From JAVJSD01 sp040219575 (GTDB taxonomy: Bacteria; Planctomycetota; Planctomycetia; Pirellulales; Pirellulaceae), in assembly GCA_040219575.1 (NCBI GenBank), contig JAVJSD010000029.1, forward strand, positions 1 through 39,076: a stretch of 39,076 nt of DNA. Direction: 5' to 3'. This document shows, piece by piece, positions 23,166-30,917 of this stretch. Position 1 is the first letter of the stretch; each line of letters starts with the position of its first letter. A program made the position numbers and the translations under genes. The notes beneath the pieces are model-generated. The model had not been told where the DNA came from. It saw nothing but the letters and a program-made list of their open reading frames with translations, and did not search any database.

Positions 23166-24692
23166 ATGGATCCAATGAGTTTCCGATCGCTCGACCTGGC
23201 GGCCATCGTCGGCTATCTCACGATGATGGCGGCCATGGGACTGTGGTTTTCGCGGCGAAATCAGTCGACCGAACAGTACTTTCTTGGCGGCCGCGACTTC
23301 CCGGGGTGGGTGATCGGGCTGTCGATGCTCGGCACATCGATCAGTTCGGTGACTTTTCTGGCCTTTCCCGCCGCCGCCTACGCACTGGATTGGCGGCAAC
23401 TCGTCTCCAATCTCGCTCTACCGCTGGTCGCCGTGCTGGCGATCGTCGTGTTCATTCCCTTCTTTCGACGCGGCGGCGCGACCAGCGCCTTTGAGTATCT
23501 CGGCGATCGATTCGGACCGGTTCCGCGACTGTACGGGACGCTCAGCTTCATCCTGCTGCAGTTGATTCGACTGGGAAAAGTGCTGTTTCTGGTGTCGATC
23601 CCCATCAGCCTGTTGACGGGTTGGGATATCCGCCTGGTGATTGTCTTCGTGGGCGTTTTCATTTCGTTCTATACGATCGCCGGCGGGATCGAAGCCGTTA
23701 TCTGGACCGACGTCGTGCAGTCGGTCGTGCTCTGGTTCGGCGGTGGACTTTGTTTCATCATCATCGTTCATCAACTGCCGGGCGGGTTCCGTCAGGTGCT
23801 GGAGGTGGGCGCCGCGCACGACAAGTTCGACGTTGGTTCATTCGACTTCAATCTCACCGAGCGGACGTTCTGGACGGTCGCGTTGTTGGGCATCGTCAGT
23901 TGGTTGACGATGTACTCCAGCGATCAGAACGTCGTGCAGCGCTACCTTGCGGCGCGCAGCCTGCGCGAAGCGCGCAAGGCGACCGCAATCTACTCCGTGC
24001 TCGCCGTCATGACGTGGTCGTTCTTCTTCCTGCTGGGCTCCTGCGTGTTCGTTTATTACCAAGTGAGGCCGGACGCCCGCGTCGCCGGACTCGAGGCCGA
24101 CGAGGTCTTTCCGTGGTTCATCCTCACGCAGGTTCCCGCTGGGTTGGCGGGCCTGGTCATTTCCGGCGTCATGGCGGCGGCGATGTCGAGTCTCGACTCG
24201 TCGATCAACGCCATCGCGACGATCTCAACCGTCGACCTGATGAAGCCGTGGCTGGCGCCGGATCACAGCGACCGGTTCTACCTCCGCGCCGCCCGGGGGA
24301 TCGCCGTGCTGGCCTCGCTGCTGATGATCGCCGGGGCGCTGCTGTTCAGTTCGCTGGAGAAGGAGAGCATGAACGACCTGAGCTGGATTGTGGCCTCGGT
24401 GTTCGGCGGCTGCCTGTTGGGGCTGTTCATGACCGGGTTCTTCACCACGCGCGTCGATCACGTCGCGGCCACGATCGGGCTCGTGGGGGCGATCGTGCTG
24501 AACGTGTATCTTGGCGCCGGCGCGGCCGGATGGCTGCCTGGGCGGCTAACGGCGCCGATCCATTCGTACTGGATCGGCATCTTTGTGAACGCCGCATTTC
24601 TCGTGATCGCCGGCGTGGTCGGACTGTTTCGCGGCGTCAACCGCCGTTGCTTGCGCGGCCTGACCGTGTGGACGCTGGAGGCCAAATCGTGA
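23166..24692 (+). CDS. Sodium:solute symporter (SSS family)
   Basis: 508 aa with about 13-14 hydrophobic segments, the SSS family layout. Typical phrases: STEQYFLGGRDFPGWVIG near the start, GTSISSVTFLAFPAAAYA (helix 1 ion site), YTIAGGIEAVIWTDVVQS, MYSSDQNVVQRYLAA, and SGVMAAAMSSLDSSINAIAT, which holds the conserved serine residues of the Na2 site. It would import a solute, probably a sugar or sugar acid given the AraC regulator and the downstream secreted BNR protein; the substrate cannot be read directly. A start nine bases later (MSFRSLD) is possible. Its stop overlaps the GTG start of the next gene (GTGA, 24689-24692), so the genes are translationally coupled. Confidence 0.9.
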   Translation: MDPMSFRSLDLAAIVGYLTMMAAMGLWFSRRNQSTEQYFLGGRDFPGWVIGLSMLGTSISSVTFLAFPAAAYALDWRQLVSNLALPLVAVLAIVVFIPFFRRGGATSAFEYLGDRFGPVPRLYGTLSFILLQLIRLGKVLFLVSIPISLLTGWDIRLVIVFVGVFISFYTIAGGIEAVIWTDVVQSVVLWFGGGLCFIIIVHQLPGGFRQVLEVGAAHDKFDVGSFDFNLTERTFWTVALLGIVSWLTMYSSDQNVVQRYLAARSLREARKATAIYSVLAVMTWSFFFLLGSCVFVYYQVRPDARVAGLEADEVFPWFILTQVPAGLAGLVISGVMAAAMSSLDSSINAIATISTVDLMKPWLAPDHSDRFYLRAARGIAVLASLLMIAGALLFSSLEKESMNDLSWIVASVFGGCLLGLFMTGFFTTRVDHVAATIGLVGAIVLNVYLGAGAAGWLPGRLTAPIHSYWIGIFVNAAFLVIAGVVGLFRGVNRRCLRGLTVWTLEAKS

Positions 24693-26284
24693 ACACGCAG
24701 CAGCAGACGGAAGTCGTCGTGATCGGCGGCACGCCCGGCGGCGTTGCGGCCGCCATCGCGGCGGCGCGGCGTGGGCGTCGCGTCGTCCTGGTGGAGGCGC
24801 ACGCCCATTTCGGCGGGATGTCGGCCAGCGGTTTGGGGAAGAGCGATGTCGAGAAACGGCGGCTGATCGGCGGACTGTTTCGCGAGTTTACGCAGCGCGT
24901 GCGGCGGCGCTACGACGAGTCGTTCGGCCCGGATTCCGAAAACGCTCACTTGTGCCAGTCCGGCTACTACTACGAGCCGTCGGTCGCCGAACAGGTGTTC
25001 CTGGAAATGCTCCAGGAGCATCAGGGCCTGACTCTGCTCGCGGAGCATCGTCTCGTGAGCGCGCAATGCACCGGCGGCGCCGTGGTTGAAGCGACGATCG
25101 CCAGTCTCCGCACGGGAGAAACAACGCGGCTGCGCGGGCAGGTCTTCATCGACGCCACGTATGAGGGCGACCTGCTGGCGGCCGCCGGGGCGCAGTACCG
25201 CCTCGGCCGCGAGTCGCGAGACGAATTCGACGAACCGCACGCCGGCGTGGTCTACTTCGACTATCGCCGGCGCCGGTTGCTTTCCGGCTCGACGGGCGAA
25301 GGTGACGACCGATTGCCGGCATACACCTACCGTCTGTGTCTGACCACCAACGCGGAGAACGCGCATCGCATGACCGCCGCTCCGCCGAATTACGATCGCC
25401 GCGTCTACCTGGGATACCTCGACGACCTGGCCGCCGGTCGGCTCGCGGGGCCGAAGACGTTCAAACCCGGTCGGGGCTACGAGCCCGCGCATTTCAACAC
25501 GATGGTCCGCGCCCTCTCGGTGACGCCGTTGCCCAATGGAAAGACGGATGTGAACATCAATCCGCGTCCGCTTGGTTTTCCGTTTCCCGAGGAGAACGCG
25601 GCATACGTCGAGGGAGATGAATCGCAACGGCGGCGAACCTGCGACCGCATTCGGGAGCTTACGCTGGGGCTGCTGTGGTTTCTACAAACCGACGCGGCCA
25701 TTCCGACGGAGCATCGCAATCTCGCGAATCGTTACCACCTGCCGGGGGACGAATTCGCCGATAACGCCCACTTTCCGTTTCAACTGTACGTCCGCGAAGG
25801 ACGCCGACTGGCAGGCGAGTTCACTCTCACCGAGCACGACGTGACACGACAACCGGACGCCGGATTCAATCATCAACGTGAAGCGGGCGCCGCGCATCCC
25901 GACACTGTCGCGATCGGCGAGTTTCCGATCGATAGCTTTCCCTGCCGCAAGCGCCAGCCTGGGGACCGCATTGTCTTGGAGGGATATCTCGGCATGCTCG
26001 ATCACATCACGCGTCCTTACGAAATCCCGTATCGGATCATGATTCCGCGGACCGTCGACGGCTTGATCGTGCCGGTCGCCGCCTCCACGTCGCACGTCGC
26101 CTTTTCGTCGATCCGTATGGAGCCGACTTGGATGGCGCTGGGACAGGCCGCCGGCGTCGCCGCGCACCTGGCCATTCGCGATCGCGTTCCGCCGAGAAAG
26201 GCGCCCATCGCCGAATTGCAGCGACAACTCACCGCGGACGGACAGATACTCGAACACCAACCTTTGCCGACAAACGCAAATTAA
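24689..26284 (+). CDS. FAD-dependent oxidoreductase (FAD_oxidored, PF12831-like)
   Basis: 531 aa, GTG start with a strong GGAGG site at 24677-24681 inside the symporter gene. The FAD-binding beta-alpha-beta starts at VVIGGTPGGVAAAIAAARRG with the G-G-x-P-G-G form of the dinucleotide motif usual in this family, followed by the acidic end VVLVEA and HFGGMSASGLG. The later phrases VFIDATYEGDLLAAAGAQY and LIVPVAASTSHVAFSSIRMEPTWMALGQAAGVAA are strongly characteristic. Members are secreted or cytoplasmic oxidoreductases of sugar metabolism in Planctomycetota, Verrucomicrobiota and Bacteroidota; the substrate here is unknown. No export signal is visible, so it is probably cytoplasmic and acts on the imported solute. 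Confidence 0.88.
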   Translation: MNTQQQTEVVVIGGTPGGVAAAIAAARRGRRVVLVEAHAHFGGMSASGLGKSDVEKRRLIGGLFREFTQRVRRRYDESFGPDSENAHLCQSGYYYEPSVAEQVFLEMLQEHQGLTLLAEHRLVSAQCTGGAVVEATIASLRTGETTRLRGQVFIDATYEGDLLAAAGAQYRLGRESRDEFDEPHAGVVYFDYRRRRLLSGSTGEGDDRLPAYTYRLCLTTNAENAHRMTAAPPNYDRRVYLGYLDDLAAGRLAGPKTFKPGRGYEPAHFNTMVRALSVTPLPNGKTDVNINPRPLGFPFPEENAAYVEGDESQRRRTCDRIRELTLGLLWFLQTDAAIPTEHRNLANRYHLPGDEFADNAHFPFQLYVREGRRLAGEFTLTEHDVTRQPDAGFNHQREAGAAHPDTVAIGEFPIDSFPCRKRQPGDRIVLEGYLGMLDHITRPYEIPYRIMIPRTVDGLIVPVAASTSHVAFSSIRMEPTWMALGQAAGVAAHLAIRDRVPPRKAPIAELQRQLTADGQILEHQPLPTNAN

Positions 26285-26299
26285 AACTCGGAGACGACG

Positions 26300-27544
26300 A
26301 TGAGCGTTCAACGAATCCACCTGTTAATGTTGCTTCTCTTGGTGATGAGCCGCGCCGGATACGGCGATGAGCCCCTCAAGGCCCAAGCGGCCCCGTTGCC
26401 GATCTTGCAACTGCCGAACGCCGGCGTCGATCCTATGGCGATCGACTACGCCGAACTGCCGACGCTCAAAGGCCGCCATGCAATCGTCAATCAAGCGGCG
26501 CTCGGGCCGCACGCCCGCACGCCGGACAAGGTCGACATGGGCGACTTGCGCCTGAACTTGCACAACTATCTGGTGCATCACAACGGCCGGTTCTGGTGCA
26601 TCTGGAGCGATGGGCCGAAGGTGGAGGATTGGCCGACGCAGGAGGTGAAGTACTCCACCAGCGACGACGGCCTGACGTGGAGCGCCGCCAAGAGCGTGAC
26701 CGGCACGCCCGAGGAGCCGTACGCCTTCATCGCCCGGGGGCTGTGGGTCCGCGACGGCCAGTTGTTGGCGCTGGCGGCGCATTACCGCGAAAAGGGCGCC
26801 TTCGGCGCTCAGGAGCAAAAGCAGCTCGAACTGGTCGCCTACCGCTATAACGACGACAAGCAGGCCTGGGAACTCCACGGCAGGCTGTACGACAACGCCA
26901 TCAACAATTTTCCACCGCAGAAGCTCGCGTCGGGTGACTGGATCCTCACGCGACGCGACTCGCGTTTCAACGTCTCCGTGCTGATCGGCGGACGAAAGGC
27001 GCTCGACGACTGGCAGGCGTTTCCGGTCGTGCGCATCGGGGAGGTGCCGGGCTTCCGGCCCGACGAGCCGATCTTCTGGCCGTTGCCCGGCGGCGCGTTG
27101 TACGCGCTGTTTCGCGACAACGGCGGCTCCCAGCGGTTGTTCCATTCCACGTCCGACGACGAGGGGCGAAGCTGGAGCACGCCGGTGTTGACGAACTTTC
27201 CCAACTCGAGCAGCAAGCTGTTCTCCATGCAGACAAGTCGCGGCTACCGGGTGCTGGTGCTCAACGCCAATCCGAACATCGGCCGTCGCGAGTTGCATTT
27301 GGCGGTCAGCAGCGACGGCCGAACCTTCACCCGACTCGCCCGACTCGACGTTCCTTCGCCCCCCTCGGTCCCCCAAGACGTTTCGCGGATCGAAAAGAAG
27401 TTCAGCGCCGGCATCGCCAGCCTACAGTACCCGCACGTGATCGAGCACGACGGCCGCCTGCTGATCGCGCTCTCGCGCGGCAAGGTGCAGACGGAAGTCT
27501 TCCACGTGGACCTCGACGATATCGACGCAATGCTCGAGAAATGA
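26300..27544 (+). CDS. Secreted BNR/Asp-box (sialidase-like) protein
   Basis: 414 aa with a signal peptide (hydrophobic residues 7-17, cleavage near RAGYGDEP). Asp-box motifs S-x-D-x-G-x-[TS]-W/F appear at about 119-127 (STSDDGLTW), 284-293 (STSDDEGRSW) and 335-342 (VSSDGRTF), marking a six-bladed beta-propeller of the sialidase superfamily. I could not place a full arginine triad, so exo-sialidase activity is unproven. The gene begins 15 bp after the oxidoreductase gene with a GGAGA site, and closes the operon. Together: extracellular propeller hydrolase or binder, Na+-driven uptake, redox conversion inside the cell, under the AraC regulator. Confidence 0.83.
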   Translation: MSVQRIHLLMLLLLVMSRAGYGDEPLKAQAAPLPILQLPNAGVDPMAIDYAELPTLKGRHAIVNQAALGPHARTPDKVDMGDLRLNLHNYLVHHNGRFWCIWSDGPKVEDWPTQEVKYSTSDDGLTWSAAKSVTGTPEEPYAFIARGLWVRDGQLLALAAHYREKGAFGAQEQKQLELVAYRYNDDKQAWELHGRLYDNAINNFPPQKLASGDWILTRRDSRFNVSVLIGGRKALDDWQAFPVVRIGEVPGFRPDEPIFWPLPGGALYALFRDNGGSQRLFHSTSDDEGRSWSTPVLTNFPNSSSKLFSMQTSRGYRVLVLNANPNIGRRELHLAVSSDGRTFTRLARLDVPSPPSVPQDVSRIEKKFSAGIASLQYPHVIEHDGRLLIALSRGKVQTEVFHVDLDDIDAMLEK

Positions 27545-27606
27545 GGAGACCAGCGGCCGAGCAGGGCTTCGCTTCCGCTGCGCCAAAATCCGTTGCGCCA
27601 AAAAGA

Positions 27607-27632
27607 AACCCCCGACCGTACGGTCGGGGGTT
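27607..27632 (-). terminator. Intrinsic terminator of the rpsB-tsf unit
   Basis: A 26-bp perfect palindrome (arms AACCCCCGACCGT). On the minus strand it is followed by TTTCTTTTT, giving a strong rho-independent terminator 42 bp after the tsf stop codon. On the plus strand no T-run follows beyond TT, so termination of the BNR gene by the same hairpin would be weak. Confidence 0.85.
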
Positions 27633-27674
27633 GAAGTTGCGGGGGTTGAAGTTGAACGTCGGCGGCGGGGGCGG

Positions 27675-28508
27675 TTAGCCCTGTTTCAGCTCCCAGTGCA
27701 CGAACTGCTTGATCTCGAAGCCGTTCTCCTTGGCGAACTTGCCCACCGTCAGGTTGTTGTCTTTCACGAACGGCTGCTCCAAAAGCACGCGCTCGGAGTA
27801 GAACTTCCGCAATTGGCCTTCCACCATCTTGTCGACGATGTTCTCCGGCTTGCCTTCCTTCAGCGCCGCCTCGCGGAGCAGTTCACGCTCCTTGGCGACC
27901 ATTTCCGGGTCCAAATCTTCGGGCGTCAGCCCGCCGGGACGCATGGCGGCGATGTGCATCGAAACGTCTTTTAGCTGTTCCGCCGTGCCGCCGGTCGTCT
28001 CGACCAGCACGCCATGGGCCACGGCGCCTTTGTGTTCGTAGCCTCCGCAGGGGCCGTCGATCCGCACCAGGCGGCCTACGTTGAACACCTCGCGAATCCG
28101 ATTGAACAGGTCGTTCTTTTGTTCGGCGAGCGTTTTGCCGCTGGCGCTCGGCGAGGGCTGCTCGAGCAACTCCTCGGGCGTCGTCGCTCCAGGGCCCGTG
28201 GCGAGTTGCTGCGCCAAGTCCTGCGCCAGTTGATAAAACTCGTCGTTCTGCGTGACCGGCGCGCTCTCGCAACGCAACTCGACCATGGCGCCCACGCCCG
28301 GCTCGGTGTTGAAGTACATGCCGAAGCGACCGAAGGCCGTTTCGCGATCGGAGCGGTCGAGCGAAAGCTTCTCGCCCTTCTTCTTCAACAACTCGATCGC
28401 CTTCTGTTCGTCGCCGCCAGCCTCGTTGAGGGCTTTCTTGCAGTCCATCAGCGGCAAACCGGTCCGCTCCCGAAACGCCTTGACGGATGCGGCGGTAATC
28501 TCGGCCAT
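27675..28508 (-). CDS. tsf: Elongation factor Ts
   Basis: 277 aa guanine-nucleotide exchange factor for EF-Tu. The N-terminal UBA-like module (ITAASVKAFRERTGLPLMDC, residues 4-23, and ALNEAGGDEQKAIELLKKKG) is canonical. The core region differs: the usual TDFV motif, whose Asp-Phe inserts next to the EF-Tu Mg2+ site, reads CESAPVTQNDEF at 80-91. The start is the ATG at 28508 with an AAGGGAG site; the longer frame is non-coding. It follows rpsB on the minus strand as in most bacteria, but with a 318-bp spacer, and ends at a strong terminator. Confidence 0.93.
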   Translation of the reverse strand: MAEITAASVKAFRERTGLPLMDCKKALNEAGGDEQKAIELLKKKGEKLSLDRSDRETAFGRFGMYFNTEPGVGAMVELRCESAPVTQNDEFYQLAQDLAQQLATGPGATTPEELLEQPSPSASGKTLAEQKNDLFNRIREVFNVGRLVRIDGPCGGYEHKGAVAHGVLVETTGGTAEQLKDVSMHIAAMRPGGLTPEDLDPEMVAKERELLREAALKEGKPENIVDKMVEGQLRKFYSERVLLEQPFVKDNNLTVGKFAKENGFEIKQFVHWELKQG

Positions 28509-28826
28509 GGGTCGTTCTCCCTTTGTTCTCTGCGAGTTGTCCGAAGTGAGTTGAAGTTGAATTCTAGCGCCGGACCGACCAGGAACGTTCCTGAAGTATT
28601 GTCGACGAGCGGCGTTCGCCAGTGTAGAGACAGCAGTGTAGAGACAGATTGTGTATGCATTGCGAAGACCACCGCGTCGCGACCTACGTCGCCGCTGGCG
28701 CCGCAACACAGGGGACCGCGGGAAAGACGCACTCCGTGGGCGACAGGTTCGTCGCCAACGGTCCGCGGGTCTCGGCCTCCCTCATGGAGGCCTTCCATCC
28801 GTGGTCGCTTCTCGGCGGTTGTTCGC
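28509..28826. other. 318-bp rpsB-tsf spacer with hairpins and a 14-bp tandem repeat
   Basis: CAGTGTAGAGACAG occurs twice head to tail at 28620-28647. A 7-bp hairpin GGCCTCC-CTCAT-GGAGGCC at 28774-28792 lies about 35 bp after rpsB on the transcript, and GGCGAC/GTCGCC can pair nearby. No U-tract follows, so it is not an intrinsic terminator. No gene is supported on either strand. A tsf promoter or a structured leader is possible. Confidence 0.45.
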
Positions 28827-29579
28827 TTACGAGGTCGATTCGGCTTCGGCGGGCGCCGCGGCGCCGGTCTCCGCTTGATCCTTCTTTTGCTCCTCGACGA
28901 CGCCCGCGCCTTCGATTACGGCGTCGGCCAGGTAGCGCAATACGATCTCGATCGAGCGAATCCCGTCGTCGTTGCCGGGAATCGGCAGATCGACGACGTC
29001 CGGATCGCAGTCGGTGTCGATCAGCGCCACCGTGGTGATGCCCAGCGACCGGGCTTCGCGAATGGCGTTGCGCTCCTTCTTGGGATCGATCACGAACACG
29101 CACTCGGGCAGGCGGTTCATCGACCGCAGGCCGTTGAGGTTGCGGTACATCTTGCGGTATTCGCGCGCGATGGCCGACTGCATTTTCTTGGAATACGCTT
29201 CAATCTCGTCGCCGCCGCGAAGTTTCTCCAGTTCCTCGAGCCGCCCCAACCGACTGCGAATCGTGCGGAAGTTGGTGAGCGTGCCGCCCAGCCAGCGCTC
29301 CGACACAAAGGGCATTCGGCACCGCAACGATTCGCGTTCGACGGCGCCGCCCGCCTGTCGCTTGGTGCCGACGAACAACACCAGGCTGCCGCCCTGGGCG
29401 ACCTGCGAAAGATACTTCTTGGCCCGCAGCAATCCGCGAACAGTTTCGCGGATGTCGATAATGTGGATCAGGTTCTTGCGGCCGTAGATGTAGGGGCTCA
29501 TCTTCGGATTCCACCGGCTGGCCCGGTGCCCGAAGTGAACGCCCGACTCGATCAATTCCTCGACCAACGACTGTGCCAT
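28827..29579 (-). CDS. rpsB: 30S ribosomal protein S2
   Basis: 250 aa. VEELIESGVHFGHRASRWNP at the N-terminus, then YIYGRKNLIHIIDIRETV, FVGTKRQAG, ERWLGGTLTNFRTI, PECVFVIDPKKERNAIREA and VDLPIPGNDDGIRSIEI are all S2 hallmarks in the right order. An acidic alanine-rich tail closes the protein. The ATG at 29579 has an AGGAG site 7 nt upstream. First gene of the rpsB-tsf pair; its promoter must lie in the 478-bp divergent region shared with rpsD. Confidence 0.95.
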   Translation of the reverse strand: MAQSLVEELIESGVHFGHRASRWNPKMSPYIYGRKNLIHIIDIRETVRGLLRAKKYLSQVAQGGSLVLFVGTKRQAGGAVERESLRCRMPFVSERWLGGTLTNFRTIRSRLGRLEELEKLRGGDEIEAYSKKMQSAIAREYRKMYRNLNGLRSMNRLPECVFVIDPKKERNAIREARSLGITTVALIDTDCDPDVVDLPIPGNDDGIRSIEIVLRYLADAVIEGAGVVEEQKKDQAETGAAAPAEAESTS

Positions 29580-30057
29580 GAGGTTCTCCTGAAGTCTGGC
29601 GAGTAAGTCCGGGCCGCGGCAATGCGGCAATCCGGGCGACCTCACCTTGTGGCAGGCGAGGCGTTCGTCACCGACTCGATCTAAGGGGATTTGCGTCTGC
29701 AGTCTGCGTAAACCGCGTTCCACGAGAGGGTTTCGCAGTGCAGTCAACCGAATCCGCCAGTTTACCGGTTCCTCGGCGTGGGGTCAATTGCGCCGCCTCG
29801 GGCGGAAGTGCTTGTGAGAGTCGGCCGTCTCCCCTCGCGACCACCATCGATTACCCCTTGCCGAACGGTTCTAAATTCGTAATCATAAGCGGTTTGCCCC
29901 TTGCCGATGGCAAAGTCCAGCGCGTCGTCGACTCCTCCACCGAGTCGCGACGGCGGGGGCGAGAGAAGCCAAGCAACCTACGCCGCGAATCCCTGGTGTG
30001 ATTCGCGTTAAAGACTTCATTGCTAATTCTACGACCTTGCAAGGAGAGTGACGCCGC
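29580..30057. other. 478-bp divergent region between rpsB and rpsD
   Basis: No tRNA-like or coding feature is supported. An open frame at 29738-30001 is serine/arginine-rich and runs through sequence that reads similarly on the other strand, so I treat it as non-coding. Ribosomal promoters are expected here, but I see no clean consensus. Confidence 0.4.
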
Positions 30058-30666
30058 ATGGCCCGCTACACCGGTCCGAAGGCACGCATCAACCGCCGCC
30101 TGGGGCAGATGATTTACGAAAGCCGTGGCGCGGTTCGTTCGATGGAACGCCGTGAGAATCCCCCAGGCATGCACACCCGCACGCGCCGTCCGTCGAACTA
30201 CGGCATGGCGCTCCGCGAAAAGCAAAAAATCAAGCACTACTACGGTCTCGGCGAGCGTCAGTTGCGGCGTTACTTCGATAAGGCCGGCCGAACGCCCGGC
30301 AACACGGGCGAAGCCCTGTTGCTGATTTGCGAACGTCGCCTCGACAACGTGGTTCGCCGCGTCGGCTTCGTGAAGACCCGGCCGCAGGCCCGGCAGGGAA
30401 TCGTCCACGGCCATTTCCAGGTCAACGGCGTGAAAGTCACCAAGCCGTCGTACATGCTGCGTCCCGGCGACGTGATCACCGTTCGCGGCCGCGAAAATCT
30501 GAAGAACCTCTACGCCGCCCTGGCGGAAGAGGCGTCGGGCGAACCGGTCGATTGGCTCACCTTCGACTCCGGCGCGCTGCAAGCGACCGTGCAGGGCAAT
30601 CCCGGCCCCAGCGACATCAGCTTGCCGGTCGACGCCAACACCGTCGTCGAATTCCTCTCTCGCTAA
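30058..30666 (+). CDS. rpsD: 30S ribosomal protein S4
   Basis: 202 aa primary 16S rRNA-binding protein. The order MARYTGPKARINRRLG, KQKIKHYYGLGERQLRRYFDKA, the S4 RNA-binding fold (RRLDNVVRRVGFVKTRPQAR and GHFQVNGVKVTKPSYMLRPGD) and the C-terminal strand is typical. The zinc-binding N-terminal cysteines of the C+ form are absent, so this is the zinc-independent C- form. AAGGAGAG lies 9 nt before the ATG. It stands alone, not in an alpha-type operon with rpsK and rpoA. Confidence 0.95.
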   Translation: MARYTGPKARINRRLGQMIYESRGAVRSMERRENPPGMHTRTRRPSNYGMALREKQKIKHYYGLGERQLRRYFDKAGRTPGNTGEALLLICERRLDNVVRRVGFVKTRPQARQGIVHGHFQVNGVKVTKPSYMLRPGDVITVRGRENLKNLYAALAEEASGEPVDWLTFDSGALQATVQGNPGPSDISLPVDANTVVEFLSR

Positions 30667-30685
30667 ACGCCAGCGACGGCCTCGC

Positions 30686-30844
30686 GTAGCCGACGCCGCC
30701 AGCGTCGGTGGATGTGGCATGATCCGCGGGGATGTCCCCGCGCGGTCAGTGTTCGCAGCAGCGCCGATTCCCCGACCATCGTGGCCGACCTTGTCAGCTG
30801 ACAGCGTCGGCTTCGGTGCTTGCGGACATCCGGTGCGCCGCTAC
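30686..30844. repeat. Second GTAG-hairpin repeat type downstream of rpsD
   Basis: GTAG at 30686-30689 is followed by CCGACGC-CGCCA-GCGTCGG (30690-30708), the same foot-plus-hairpin plan as the main family but with an unrelated stem. CTAC at 30841-30844 closes the region. Between them are CGCGGGGA-TG-TCCCCGCG (30725-30742) and the palindrome TGTCAGCTGACA (near 30792-30803). The first hairpin could also help end rpsD transcription. Confidence 0.5.
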
Positions 30845-30917
30845 CTTATAACCTCCAGCGTATTCCGTGTACGCTGGACGTCGCTCCGACTTCGATATCA
30901 AGACATCCTTAAGCGTC

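Noticed and set aside
23163..23169. Overlapping divergent ATG codons in CCATGG as true starts of both the AraC-type and symporter genes
   Set aside because: Would leave no divergent spacer; the GTG at 23074 with its own ribosome-binding site and the promoter/operator between the genes make a better model.
29738..30001. 87-codon open frame upstream of rpsD
   Set aside because: Ser/Arg-rich, no motif, and the sequence reads equally open on the opposite strand, so probably non-coding.
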